A model generated the notes under the pieces. The model was not told the origin of the DNA and made no database searches. It saw nothing but the letters and a program-made list of their open reading frames with translations. From contig CAVPYB010000012.1 in NCBI GenBank assembly GCA_963709875.1, positions 310,001-374,000 of the forward strand: DNA of 64,000 nt, given 5' to 3'. Source of the stretch: JAQBDA01 sp963709875 (GTDB lineage: Bacteria; Chloroflexota; Anaerolineae; Anaerolineales; UBA4823). This document shows, piece after piece, positions 53,855 through 62,188 of this stretch. Each line of letters opens with the position of its first letter. The stretch's first letter is position 1. Made by a program: the position numbers and the translations under genes.

Positions 53855-54945
53855 GCATTTTGTATTTCACCCGCGACTACACCACCCACGACCATCGCTT
53901 TCTCTCCGCACTGGCGAGGACCAATCACAGGGTGTTCTTCTTGCAGTTGGAGCGGCGCGGGCATGCCCTGGATGACCGCCCGATACCCGCCGAGATCGAG
54001 CAGGTGCGCTGGATAGGCGGCATGCGCCCTGCCACATGGCAGGATGGACCGCCTCTGCTCTTCGACCTGCGGCGGGTGATCGGCGAGGTCCAACCCGATC
54101 TCGTGCAGGCCGGCCCGCTGCAGCGCTCAGCGTTCCTGGCTGCATTGACCGGTTTCAAACCGCTGATAAGTATGTCCTGGGGATACGATCTGATCCACGA
54201 CGCCGGAAGGAACGCACTCTGGGCATGGGCGACGCGCTATACACTGAGGCGCAGCGCAGTGATGGTCGGCGACTCGGCTATCATCCGCAAGCTGGCTATC
54301 GAGTACGGCATGCCGGACGAGCGCATCGTGACCTTCCCCTGGGGTGCGGATCTGGAGCGCTATACACCCGGACCCGAGCCGGGGAGCAAAGCGACATTCA
54401 CCCTGCTTTCCACGCGTGGCTGGGAGCCGATCTACGGCGTCGATGTGATCGCCAGAGCCTTCGTGCAAGCCTCCCGCCAGTGCCCGGAGCTGCGCCTGGT
54501 GATGCTCGGCAGCGGTTCGCAGGCGGCCGAGCTGCGCCGTATCCTCCAGCAGGACGGCGTGCACGAGCAGGTGCTCTTCCCGGGTCAGGTCAGCCAGGCT
54601 GACCTGCCGCGCTACTACCGCTCCAGCGACCTTTACCTCAGCGCCTCCCACAGCGATGGGACATCTATCTCGCTACTGGAGGCGATGGCCTGCGGCAGAC
54701 CCGCCATCGTATCCGACATCCCCGGCAACCGCGAATGGGTCCAGCCGGGCGTGAACGGCTGGTTGTTCCCGGATGGCTCCGCCGACGCCCTGGCAGATGC
54801 AATCCTGAACGCTGCCAGCCAGCGCGCTCAGCTGCCTGCAATGGGTCGCTCCGCCCGCCGCATCGCCGAAGAACGCGCCAACTGGGAAGACAACTTCCAG
54901 CACATGCTGCAAGCTTACGACATGGCTTTCTCTGCCCGCCAGTAA
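53848..54945 (+). CDS. Glycosyltransferase family 4-like (GT-B)
   Basis: 365-residue GT-B enzyme. The Rossmann-like N part begins LTRILYFTRDYTTHDHRFLSALA; the C part contains GAD-LERYTPGPE, TRGWEPIYGVDVIARAF, MLGSGSQ, FPGQVSQADLPRYYRSSDLYLSASHSDGTSISLLEAMACGRPAIVSD, a typical GT4 donor site with the E-x7-E motif. The start is TTG at 53848, which lies inside the last TTGACAC repeat unit; a normal SD is not found. Likely adds one sugar of the surface glycan. Next gene starts six bases after its stop. Confidence 0.85.
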   Translation: MTRILYFTRDYTTHDHRFLSALARTNHRVFFLQLERRGHALDDRPIPAEIEQVRWIGGMRPATWQDGPPLLFDLRRVIGEVQPDLVQAGPLQRSAFLAALTGFKPLISMSWGYDLIHDAGRNALWAWATRYTLRRSAVMVGDSAIIRKLAIEYGMPDERIVTFPWGADLERYTPGPEPGSKATFTLLSTRGWEPIYGVDVIARAFVQASRQCPELRLVMLGSGSQAAELRRILQQDGVHEQVLFPGQVSQADLPRYYRSSDLYLSASHSDGTSISLLEAMACGRPAIVSDIPGNREWVQPGVNGWLFPDGSADALADAILNAASQRAQLPAMGRSARRIAEERANWEDNFQHMLQAYDMAFSARQ

Positions 54946-54951
54946 CCACTT

Positions 54952-55809
54952 ATGAGACCCAGAACGATCGCCATCATCCAGGCCCGTATGGCCTCCTCCC
55001 GGCTGCCCGACAAGGTGCTGCTGGACATCGGGGGCAAGCCCATGCTCGCCTGGGTGGTCGAGCGCACCCGCCGTGCGAAAAGCCTGGCCGAGGTAGTCGT
55101 TGCCACTACCACCGACCCATCTGATGATGCTATCCAGGCGCTGTGCCAGGAACGCGGCTACCCAGTTTGCCGCGGCAGCGCCTTCGATGTGCTCGACCGC
55201 TATTACCAGGCTGCCCGGCTGCATCTGTCGGATATCGTGGTGCGCATCACCGCCGACTGCCCCCTGATCGATCCGGGCTTGATCGATGAAGCCGTGGGCG
55301 TCTTCACCAGCTCCGAGGGAAGCGAAACCCGAGCATCAAGCCCTAATTCGCAACTCCTAACTCCTAATTCACAATTCCTAACTCCTAATTCGCAATTCCC
55401 CTACGACTTCGTCGCCAACCGCCTGCCACCCCCCTGGGGACGCACCTACCCGGTCGGGCTGGATATCGAGGTGTGTTCCTTTGACGGGTTGGAGCTGGCC
55501 TGGCGGGAGGCCGACCAGCCCCACCAGCGCGAGCATGTGATGCCCTTCTTCTATGAACAGCCCAAGCGCTTCCGCATCCGCCTGCTGAATTACGAAATCG
55601 ATTACGGCGACCTGCGCTGGACGGTGGACACTGCTCATGACCTGGAACTGCTGAGATCGATCGCGGCCCATTTCGGCGGATGGGACGATTTCACCTGGCT
55701 GGAAGTGCTGGAGTTAGTGAAGGATAACCCGGACCTGGCACAGATCAATGCACTCGTCCAGCCCAAAGACTACCGTGCATTCGATGAGAGGAACCAGGCC
55801 GGTGGGTAA
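54952..55809 (+). CDS. SpsF/PseF-like cytidylyltransferase family protein, with repeat insertion
   Basis: 285-residue nucleotidyltransferase of the acylneuraminate-cytidylyltransferase superfamily. The N-terminal AIIQARMASSRLPDKVLLDIGGKPML is the nucleotide-binding motif; VRITADCPLIDPGLIDEAV carries the metal-binding Asp. Between residues about 125 and 150 a stretch encoded by eight heptamers (55345-55400) adds an NSQ(L/F)LTP-type repeat (TPNSQFLTPNSQF) not expected in the family, then the fold resumes with YDFVANRLPPPWGRTYPVGLDIEV. It would activate the nonulosonate-like sugar with CMP. In the cluster with pseB and pseI. Confidence 0.82.
   Translation: MRPRTIAIIQARMASSRLPDKVLLDIGGKPMLAWVVERTRRAKSLAEVVVATTTDPSDDAIQALCQERGYPVCRGSAFDVLDRYYQAARLHLSDIVVRITADCPLIDPGLIDEAVGVFTSSEGSETRASSPNSQLLTPNSQFLTPNSQFPYDFVANRLPPPWGRTYPVGLDIEVCSFDGLELAWREADQPHQREHVMPFFYEQPKRFRIRLLNYEIDYGDLRWTVDTAHDLELLRSIAAHFGGWDDFTWLEVLELVKDNPDLAQINALVQPKDYRAFDERNQAGG
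55345..55400 (+). repeat. Heptamer array inside the spsF-like gene
   Basis: Eight consecutive 7-base units: AATTCGC, AACTCCT, AACTCCT, AATTCAC, AATTCCT, AACTCCT, AATTCGC, AATTCCC. The array is translated without a stop as part of the protein. It resembles the short tandemly repeated heptamers known from filamentous cyanobacteria. A related array lies at 58330-58430. Confidence 0.9.
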
Positions 55810-55813
55810 GCCA

Positions 55814-57442
55814 ATGCTGATGGACGCAGTCACACCGGATATCAAGATCCATCCTGCGCTTAAGGTTATAGCCTGGATATGCCTCTGGCTGCTGGTGGGT
55901 GCGGTCTTCGCGCTGGCTTACACCCAGTCCCCACTCTACGAAGGCAACCAGAACACCAAGTTCCTGCACGGGTTGGCGCAGGCCGGCAGAGGCTACTTAG
56001 AGGGCGACTGGCTGGCAAACACGGTCGACCCGCTGCCGGTCTTCAGCGCGCTGGTATACATCTCTGCCCTGGTAAATGAGAACCTGTTTTACCTGTACTA
56101 TGCTGTTATCCTGGGTATATATATATTCAGCATCATGAGCATCCTGGCGGTGGTCTATCGAGGCAAGTGGACGCTGACCAAAGCGGTGGCGTTTTTCGCC
56201 CTGTTCTTTCTCGCCCATGCCCGCTGGGCGATCGTGCGCATCGAGAAGAAGTACGATTTCAACATCGAGTTCCTTCACAGTGGTGTAGCCGGGCAGTACC
56301 TGCTGGGGATCGAGTTTCAGAACAGCGTGTTCGGCGTCCTGCTGCTGCTCTCGATCTTCGCTTTCTTGAAGAGGAGATACTACCTGGCGGCTTTCCTGGT
56401 CGGCGTGACTGCGCTGTTCCACTCCGCTTACCTGATGAGCGGGGCGCTGATCACCATTGCTTACCTGCTGACCATATTCTCGGATAACCTGAAAGCAGCC
56501 CAGGCGTTCAATCCCTACTCCATTCAAAAGGTATGGCGGGCTGCCCGAGAGCCGCTTTTTTTAGGACTCTTCACCTTGCTGTTCACGCTGCCGGTGCTGT
56601 GGCACAACCAGACCGCATTAAGCGCCACGTCGCCGGAAGCATCACAGGCGGCGCTGGACATCATCGTTCACCAGCGCATCCCGCACCATGCCGTCCCGGC
56701 AGCGTTTTGGAATACCACCGCTAACCTCCAGATGGCAATTATGGTGGTTGGGTTGATCCTGTCATATCGCCACCGGCGCCTATTCTATATCATGCTATCG
56801 CTGTTCAGCGGAGGCCTGCTGCTCAGCCTGCTCCAGGTGATCACCGGCAGCGATAGCCTGGCGTTGATGGCTCCCTGGCGCGTTTCGGTCCTGCTGTTAC
56901 CGCTCTCGACTGCCCTGATCATCGCCTTCATCGTGTCGGGTGTGATCGATCTTTTTAGTATGAACGACCCGAGATTCCTGATGCTCTTCCTGCCGCTGGG
57001 GCTCTACGTGGTGTTCATCAATGTCGGCGGTGGACTAAATCTGCAGGATATGTACGGCTCCGGTCGCAGGGAGCGCCGCCTGGTGCAGATGATGGATATT
57101 GTCCGCGAGAACAAACAGCCCGGTGACCTGTATATGATCCCGCCTACGGACAATTATTTCGACGACTTCCGCCTGTATACCGGAGCGCCTACCTTTATCA
57201 ATTGGAAATCTCACCCGTATAAAGATGTGGAAGTGCTCGAATGGTACGACCGCGTGCTGCGTACCGACGAGTTTTATAAATCGGGGGGAGCCGAGAAATG
57301 CTCGCAGCTGCAGGCGCTGGTCGATGAGTACGCCATCACGCATGTGGTCTTCAAGAGCAAAGAAATCCCGCTTGCCTGCGATTTCGCCGAGGAGATCGTA
57401 CGCATCGAGAACTTCGTGATCTACGCCGTCCAAGCGCAATGA
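55814..57442 (+). CDS. Polytopic membrane protein of unknown function, glycan cluster
   Basis: 542-residue membrane protein with about ten hydrophobic segments in the first 420 residues, then a soluble extracytoplasmic end with FINVGGGLNLQDMYGS, LYMIPPTDNYFDDFRLYTGAPTFINWKSHPYKDVEVLEWYDR and ITHVVFKSKEIPL. The topology and ending are like those of GT-C sugar transferases or the DUF6798-type proteins, but no acidic donor motif was found. Start: ATG 55814; GTG 55802 overlaps the previous stop and is possible. Its ATGA overlap with the next methyltransferase indicates one operon. Confidence 0.6.
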   Translation: MLMDAVTPDIKIHPALKVIAWICLWLLVGAVFALAYTQSPLYEGNQNTKFLHGLAQAGRGYLEGDWLANTVDPLPVFSALVYISALVNENLFYLYYAVILGIYIFSIMSILAVVYRGKWTLTKAVAFFALFFLAHARWAIVRIEKKYDFNIEFLHSGVAGQYLLGIEFQNSVFGVLLLLSIFAFLKRRYYLAAFLVGVTALFHSAYLMSGALITIAYLLTIFSDNLKAAQAFNPYSIQKVWRAAREPLFLGLFTLLFTLPVLWHNQTALSATSPEASQAALDIIVHQRIPHHAVPAAFWNTTANLQMAIMVVGLILSYRHRRLFYIMLSLFSGGLLLSLLQVITGSDSLALMAPWRVSVLLLPLSTALIIAFIVSGVIDLFSMNDPRFLMLFLPLGLYVVFINVGGGLNLQDMYGSGRRERRLVQMMDIVRENKQPGDLYMIPPTDNYFDDFRLYTGAPTFINWKSHPYKDVEVLEWYDRVLRTDEFYKSGGAEKCSQLQALVDEYAITHVVFKSKEIPLACDFAEEIVRIENFVIYAVQAQ

Positions 57443-58338
57443 GCATCGAGGTGATGAACTGTCCACTGTGTGGGGACACTGGGCGCAGCCTCCTGGACCG
57501 GCGCAGCTTCCGGGGACGTCCAGTCGCGAACCAGCTCTGTGCTGCCTGTGGTCTGGTGTACCAGTCGCCGCGCATGCCGGACGATGAGCTAGAGAGCTTT
57601 TACGAAGAAGAATACCGCCGGCTTTACCAGGGCAGCGCCGGCCCGGGATCGAAGGACCTGGCTGTCCAGCGTCTGCGCGCCGATTCACTCTTTAACTTCA
57701 TACAGGACGAAATCCCAGAAGTCCGGCGCCATCTGGATATCGGCAGCTCGGCGGGACTACTGATGCAGCGTCTGGTACGCGGCTACGACTGCCGGTCCGT
57801 AGGGCTGGAGCCCGGCGATGCGTACCGCAGCTACGCCCGTGACCAGGGTCTAACGGTCTTCTCCTCGCTGGATGAGATCGAAGCTGCCGGGCTGCCGGAA
57901 TTCGACCTGGTCAGCATAGCGCACGTGCTGGAGCATCTCCCCAACCCGGTCCAATATCTGGTTGACCTCAGAAAGAGCTTGCTGGCTTCTGACGGATGGC
58001 TGCTGGTCGAAGTGCCCAACCTGTACGCCCACGACTGCTTCGAGGTCGCCCACCTGGTATCGTACAGCCCGCACACGCTGGCACAAACCCTTGAAATAAG
58101 CGGTTTCGAAGTGCTGAGCTTAGAGCAGCATGGCCGGCCGCGCTCCAATCTCATCCCACTCTACCTGACGGCACTGGCACGACCGGCTTCGTCCTCCAAG
58201 GAAGACGACCTAGCGGGAAGCGCGTTACCTGCAGCAGAGAAGGGCGTGCAGCGCAAGCGAAAATGGGGGCTTTTCCACCGCCGCCTGGTGACGCGCCTGT
58301 TCCCGCGCCAGGCATGGCTCCCTATTCCCAACTCCTAA
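57439..58338 (+). CDS. SAM-dependent methyltransferase with N-terminal zinc ribbon
   Basis: 299-residue methyltransferase of the Methyltransf_23 type. The first 45 residues hold CPLC and CAAC pairs (a zinc ribbon), followed by the family segment LVYQSPRMPDDELESFYEEEYRRLY, then motif I LDIGSSAGLLMQRL (near 95), and IAHVLEHLPNP and VEVPNLY. Such proteins often methylate sugars. The protein ends PIPNS, encoded by the first heptamers of the array at 58323 that also gives the stop codon; a normal C terminus has probably been replaced. ATG overlaps the preceding stop. Confidence 0.83.
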   Translation: MSIEVMNCPLCGDTGRSLLDRRSFRGRPVANQLCAACGLVYQSPRMPDDELESFYEEEYRRLYQGSAGPGSKDLAVQRLRADSLFNFIQDEIPEVRRHLDIGSSAGLLMQRLVRGYDCRSVGLEPGDAYRSYARDQGLTVFSSLDEIEAAGLPEFDLVSIAHVLEHLPNPVQYLVDLRKSLLASDGWLLVEVPNLYAHDCFEVAHLVSYSPHTLAQTLEISGFEVLSLEQHGRPRSNLIPLYLTALARPASSSKEDDLAGSALPAAEKGVQRKRKWGLFHRRLVTRLFPRQAWLPIPNS

Positions 58339-58430
58339 TTCGCCCCACTCGCAATTCTTAATTCAACCGTATTCGCAATTCCTAACTCGCCTCTCCAAAT
58401 TCCTAATTCGCATTTCCTGACTCGCTCCTC
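58323..58430 (+). repeat. Degenerate heptamer array between methyltransferase and hypothetical gene
   Basis: AACTCCT, AATTCGC, AATTCTT, AATTCAA, AATTCCT, AACTCGC, AATTCCT, AATTCGC, GACTCGC and related units fill the interval from the end of the methyltransferase (58338) to the ATG at 58433. Same family as the array at 55345-55400 but less regular. Confidence 0.85.
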
Positions 58431-58432
58431 CC

Positions 58433-59332
58433 ATGATCACCATCTTCACCGCCCCTAAGGCATTCACCGACCCGCATATCGACACTATCCAGCGCAATGC
58501 CATCCTGTCCTGGCTGCACCTGGGCGAGCAGGTGAACGTGCTGCTGGTGGGTGATGAGCAGGGCATGGCAGAGGTCGCTTCAGAATATGGGGTTCCGCAG
58601 CTGGCAGATGTGCGCCGCAATGAAACGGGCACCCCACTGGTCAGCTCGATCTTCGAGCTGGCGCGCGATGCCAGCTCAACCGACCTGCTGGCATATATCA
58701 ATACGGACGTGATGCTTCTGCCGGCATTCGTTGAGTCGCTGTACCAGGTGGCAGGGCAGGTAAATGAGTTCCTGCTCATCGGTCAGCGTTGGGATCTGGA
58801 TGTGCGCCAGGTATTGGATTTTTCTAATGGCTGGGACGGGAGCCTGCTGGCAGACGTCCAAGACCGCGGCCGCCTGCACCTGCCTGCCGGGAGCGATTAC
58901 TTTGCCTTCCCCCGTGCATTGTTCAGTGATATGCCCGATTTCGCCATCGGCCGTGCCGGTTGGGACAACTGGATGATCTACCACGCCCGCCAGCAGGGTT
59001 ATGCCGTGGTGGACGGCACGCCCTCAATCATCGCCATCCACCAGGACCACGACTACAACCACCTCCCGGGTGGCAAGCCTCATTATGAGCTGCCTGAATC
59101 GCGGCAGAACGAAGCCCTGGCAGGTGGAGCCGCCAACCTGTATATGGTGCTGGACAGCGACAAGCAGCTGGTCAACGGTAAAGTGCAGCGACCCAGTCCT
59201 TCCTGGGTGCGCACGCTGCGCTATATCGAGACCCGCCTGACCCCGCCGGATGGGCAGCGGCAAGGGGTGCGCTGGTCATTGGCCCGCCAGGCGCGTCGCG
59301 CCCGCCGCCGTCTGACCGGGTCCTTACAGTAG
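58433..59332 (+). CDS. Probable GT-A-like protein of the glycan cluster
   Basis: 299-residue protein. The opening MITIFTAPKAFTDPHIDTIQRNAILSWLHLG and the acidic LLAYINTDVMLLPAF (near 85) resemble a GT2/GT-A fold with a DxD-like NTD motif; IGRAGWDNWMIYHARQQG and HQDHDYNHLPGGK suggest sugar-nucleotide binding. No family is recognised with certainty. It starts directly after the heptamer array. Followed six bases later by two related GT2 genes. Confidence 0.65.
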   Translation: MITIFTAPKAFTDPHIDTIQRNAILSWLHLGEQVNVLLVGDEQGMAEVASEYGVPQLADVRRNETGTPLVSSIFELARDASSTDLLAYINTDVMLLPAFVESLYQVAGQVNEFLLIGQRWDLDVRQVLDFSNGWDGSLLADVQDRGRLHLPAGSDYFAFPRALFSDMPDFAIGRAGWDNWMIYHARQQGYAVVDGTPSIIAIHQDHDYNHLPGGKPHYELPESRQNEALAGGAANLYMVLDSDKQLVNGKVQRPSPSWVRTLRYIETRLTPPDGQRQGVRWSLARQARRARRRLTGSLQ

Positions 59333-59338
59333 GCCGCA

Positions 59339-60280
59339 ATGCGCGTCGGACAAAACCCGGCTAAATCGATCGACTCCGTGCCCCAGCCTGCCGATGTTAC
59401 GGTGGCTGTCGTAACCTATATCCCCTTCATGAGCGGGTACTACGCCCAGAGCCTGGATGTGCTGAAGGTCTGCTTGGAGAGCATCTGGGAGAACACCGGC
59501 GCGGCCTACGATCTGCTAGTATTCGACAACGCCAGCTGCCCTGAAGTTACGGATTATCTGGGCGATCTGCAGCGACAGGAGCGCATCCAATACCTGGTGC
59601 TCTCGGACAAGAACGTCGGCAAGGGTGGGGCGTGGAATTTCATCTTCCAGGCTGCTCCTGGTGAGGTTGTCGCTTACACAGACAGCGACGTACGCTTCTA
59701 CCCCGGCTGGCTGACCGAGAGCCTGGCGATCCTGGATGCCTACCCGCAGGCAGGCATGGTCACCGCCCGCCCCATGCGCACGCCGGAGGCTTTCTACACT
59801 GCCACCCTGGACTGGGCGCGCAGCCAGCCGGATGTCCCCCTGGAGAACGGGCAGTATATCCCCTGGAATACGTACCTGCAGCACGTGCTCAGCTTGGGCA
59901 CCTCAGAGCAGCAGGCACGCGAGTGGTACGAGTCGCGCTCGGATTGGCGCCTGACCCGCCAGGGAGTCCAGGCACTGGTCGGCGCAGCCCATTTCCAGTT
60001 CACTGCCCGTAAAGCCAACCTGGTGCAGTTCCTGCCTTTCAAGATGGACCGACCCATGGGTCAGGTGCGCTCGCTGGACGAGCAGATCAACCAGGCCGGT
60101 CTGCTGCGCCTGACCACATGTGAAGCGCTGGTCACCCACATGGGCAACCAGGTGCCGGCCGACGCGGGAGGCAGACCCGCCGCGGCTCCATCGCGAGCCA
60201 ACCGTCTGGCGGATATCCCATTGATTCGCAAGCCTCTGCTGCGCCTTTACGACGCAATTTTCAGACTCTATTTCCAATGA
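59339..60280 (+). CDS. Glycosyltransferase family 2, first of two paralogues
   Basis: 313-residue GT2-like enzyme. It has VAVVTYIPFMSGYYAQSLDVL, YDLLVFDNASCPEV, NVGKGGAWNFIFQAAPGEVVAYTDSDVRFYPGWL; the TDSD motif is the expected metal and sugar nucleotide site. It is clearly related to the following gene (IPF-x-GYY, LLVFDN, YADSDV at the same places), a tandem duplication. Membrane segments are not seen. It is coupled to the next by ATGA overlap. Confidence 0.85.
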   Translation: MRVGQNPAKSIDSVPQPADVTVAVVTYIPFMSGYYAQSLDVLKVCLESIWENTGAAYDLLVFDNASCPEVTDYLGDLQRQERIQYLVLSDKNVGKGGAWNFIFQAAPGEVVAYTDSDVRFYPGWLTESLAILDAYPQAGMVTARPMRTPEAFYTATLDWARSQPDVPLENGQYIPWNTYLQHVLSLGTSEQQAREWYESRSDWRLTRQGVQALVGAAHFQFTARKANLVQFLPFKMDRPMGQVRSLDEQINQAGLLRLTTCEALVTHMGNQVPADAGGRPAAAPSRANRLADIPLIRKPLLRLYDAIFRLYFQ

Positions 60281-61305
60281 GAACCGGTAAGAACCCCGCC
60301 AAAGACGGATTACCCGCCTATACTCCCCACCGGCTGGGGGTGGCGCTGATCGTCTACATCCCTTTCACCGAGGGGTATTTCGAAAATTCCATCGAGATCT
60401 TCCGCTACCAGCTGGACAGCCTACGGGCGGCGACCGGCGAGCCTTTCGACCTGCTGGTGTTCGATAATGGCAGCTGTCCGCAGGTAGTATCTGCGCTCGA
60501 AGGGTTATATAACCAACGCCAGATTGACTGGCTGATCCTGTCTGCCCACAACATGGGCAAAGCTGGGGCGTGGAATTGGATCTTCGCCAGCATGCCCAAC
60601 GAGCTGATCTGCTACGCCGATTCGGATGTGCTTTTCCGCCCGGGCTGGCTGGAAGCCAGCCTGCAGGTGCTGGGTGCCTTTCCGAAAGCGGGCATGGTCG
60701 GCGCCCAGCCGAACTTCTATGATGTCATGGACGGCAAGGGCAGCGCCCACCTGAGGCTGCAGGGAGATAGCTCCTACACTTTTGGCGATTACCGGCCTGA
60801 TAAAGATACGGTCGATGAGTACTGCCTCGGCATCGGTGCCAGTGAAGAGCTGGTCGCACAGTTCCACAGCAGGCCGCTGCCTGCCATCACCGAGCAGCAG
60901 TCAAAAGTCCAGGCAGTGATCGGAGCTTCGCACATGCAGTTCCTGATCCCACGAGAGGTGGCTCGCCGGGTGGTGCCGCTGCCCGCCACCAAGGGTCTGC
61001 TGCGCAAGGAGACCATGTCGATCGATTACAAGATCGATGAGCTCGGCTATCTGCACCTTTCCACGACAAAGTCGTACGTGTTCCACATGGGTAATATGGT
61101 CAACGAGCGCCTGCGCGATGAAGTGAAGCGCATCGCGGGCATCACCGAGAATGCCGCTCCCGCACGCCAAAAGAAAGTTACTAAGCCTTCCACTGTCCAG
61201 CGCACGCTGACCCGGCTGGCGAAGCGCCCGCGCTTCAACCGGCTCTTCCTGCGTCTCTACAACCTGCTCTTCCGGGTACTGTACAGCGAGGCGCTGGAGA
61301 AATGA
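60277..61305 (+). CDS. Glycosyltransferase family 2, second of two paralogues
   Basis: 342-residue GT2-like enzyme with ALIVYIPFTEGYFENSIEIFRYQLDSL, FDLLVFDNGSCPQV, NMGKAGAWNWIFASMPNELICYADSDVLFRPGWL and the catalytic-loop region KVQAVIGASHMQFLI. It is some 30 residues longer than its upstream paralogue, mainly at the end. Both genes begin with a similar GKNPAK/GQNPAK pentad. Probably adds consecutive sugars. The stop overlaps the ATG of the methyltransferase. Confidence 0.85.
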   Translation: MRTGKNPAKDGLPAYTPHRLGVALIVYIPFTEGYFENSIEIFRYQLDSLRAATGEPFDLLVFDNGSCPQVVSALEGLYNQRQIDWLILSAHNMGKAGAWNWIFASMPNELICYADSDVLFRPGWLEASLQVLGAFPKAGMVGAQPNFYDVMDGKGSAHLRLQGDSSYTFGDYRPDKDTVDEYCLGIGASEELVAQFHSRPLPAITEQQSKVQAVIGASHMQFLIPREVARRVVPLPATKGLLRKETMSIDYKIDELGYLHLSTTKSYVFHMGNMVNERLRDEVKRIAGITENAAPARQKKVTKPSTVQRTLTRLAKRPRFNRLFLRLYNLLFRVLYSEALEK

Positions 61306-62156
61306 AGGCTGCCCTGCTTGAAGTAATCGAATGCGACCGCTGTCATGGTACGCTGGTCGCAGGAGCCCAGGGGCTGACCTGCCAGTCTTGCAGCCGGGTG
61401 ATCCCGCTGCAGGACGGCATACTGCTGTTCACCGTGCCGCCTGCCGGTCTGCGACCATCACAGAAGCTGGTGCGCGGTCCGAACGTCGGCACCCCCTGGC
61501 GGCAGGCCAACTGGCGTTTCCTGGGGCAGCAGGTCGGGGCGCTCGATCCCCAGGCAGTCATCCTAGACGTAGGCGCCGGGCGAGGCGATTTTGTTGAACT
61601 GTTCACCGGTCACAGCAATTACCTGGCGCTGGATATCTTCCCCTACCCGGAGGTGGATATCGTCTGCGACTTGACCCAGGCGAACCCTTTCCGGGCAGAG
61701 AGACTGGATGCCATCCTGCTGATGAACGTGCTGGAGCACGTGTACGATGCGCACGCCCTGCTGGCCTCGCTGGCAGAGATGCTGAAGCCCGGCGGCAAAT
61801 TGGTCGTCGCCATCCCCTTCCTGGTCAAGATGCACCAGGTGCCGGTCGACTTCGCCCGCTACACCCAATTCGCCCTGCAGCGCTTCGCACCCGACCACGG
61901 TCTCGAACTCGACCACCTGGAAGGCTTCTATGACCCGGTCTCGGTGCTCACGGAGGGCATCGGCAACCTGAAGAACGCCGTGCTGCCGGAAATGCGCGGT
62001 GCCCGCCATTACTCTGGGCGCGCCATCGCCTGGGGGCTGCAAGCCGGCGCCGGCGCCCTGCGCAGCCTGCTCGGTCCCGGTGAGGTCAAAAACCCAGATA
62101 TCTCCCGCAGCCTGGCTCCAACCGGCTATCACCTGGTTTACAGAAAATCAATTTAA
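61302..62156 (+). CDS. SAM-dependent methyltransferase with N-terminal Trm112-like zinc ribbon
   Basis: 284-residue protein: residues 8-33 hold CDRCHG and CQSCS (zinc ribbon, Trm112-like), residues 85-200 the class I methyltransferase (motif I ILDVGAGRGDFVELF, MNVLEHVYDAHALLASLAEMLKPGG). Ends with a helical tail. Substrate unknown; it is the third zinc-ribbon methyltransferase in this window and lies in the glycan cluster. Confidence 0.82.
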   Translation: MKAALLEVIECDRCHGTLVAGAQGLTCQSCSRVIPLQDGILLFTVPPAGLRPSQKLVRGPNVGTPWRQANWRFLGQQVGALDPQAVILDVGAGRGDFVELFTGHSNYLALDIFPYPEVDIVCDLTQANPFRAERLDAILLMNVLEHVYDAHALLASLAEMLKPGGKLVVAIPFLVKMHQVPVDFARYTQFALQRFAPDHGLELDHLEGFYDPVSVLTEGIGNLKNAVLPEMRGARHYSGRAIAWGLQAGAGALRSLLGPGEVKNPDISRSLAPTGYHLVYRKSI

Positions 62157-62188
62157 TCCCCCTTATCCGTCAAATCCGTGTCCCAATA

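Noticed and set aside
55345..55400. CRISPR-like array
   Set aside because: Units are seven bases with no spacers and no cas genes are in the window.
62157..62188. ATCCGTCAAATCCGTGTC string before the last GT-B gene as a fourth repeat family
   Set aside because: Only one and a half units are present, too few to call a repeat from this window alone.
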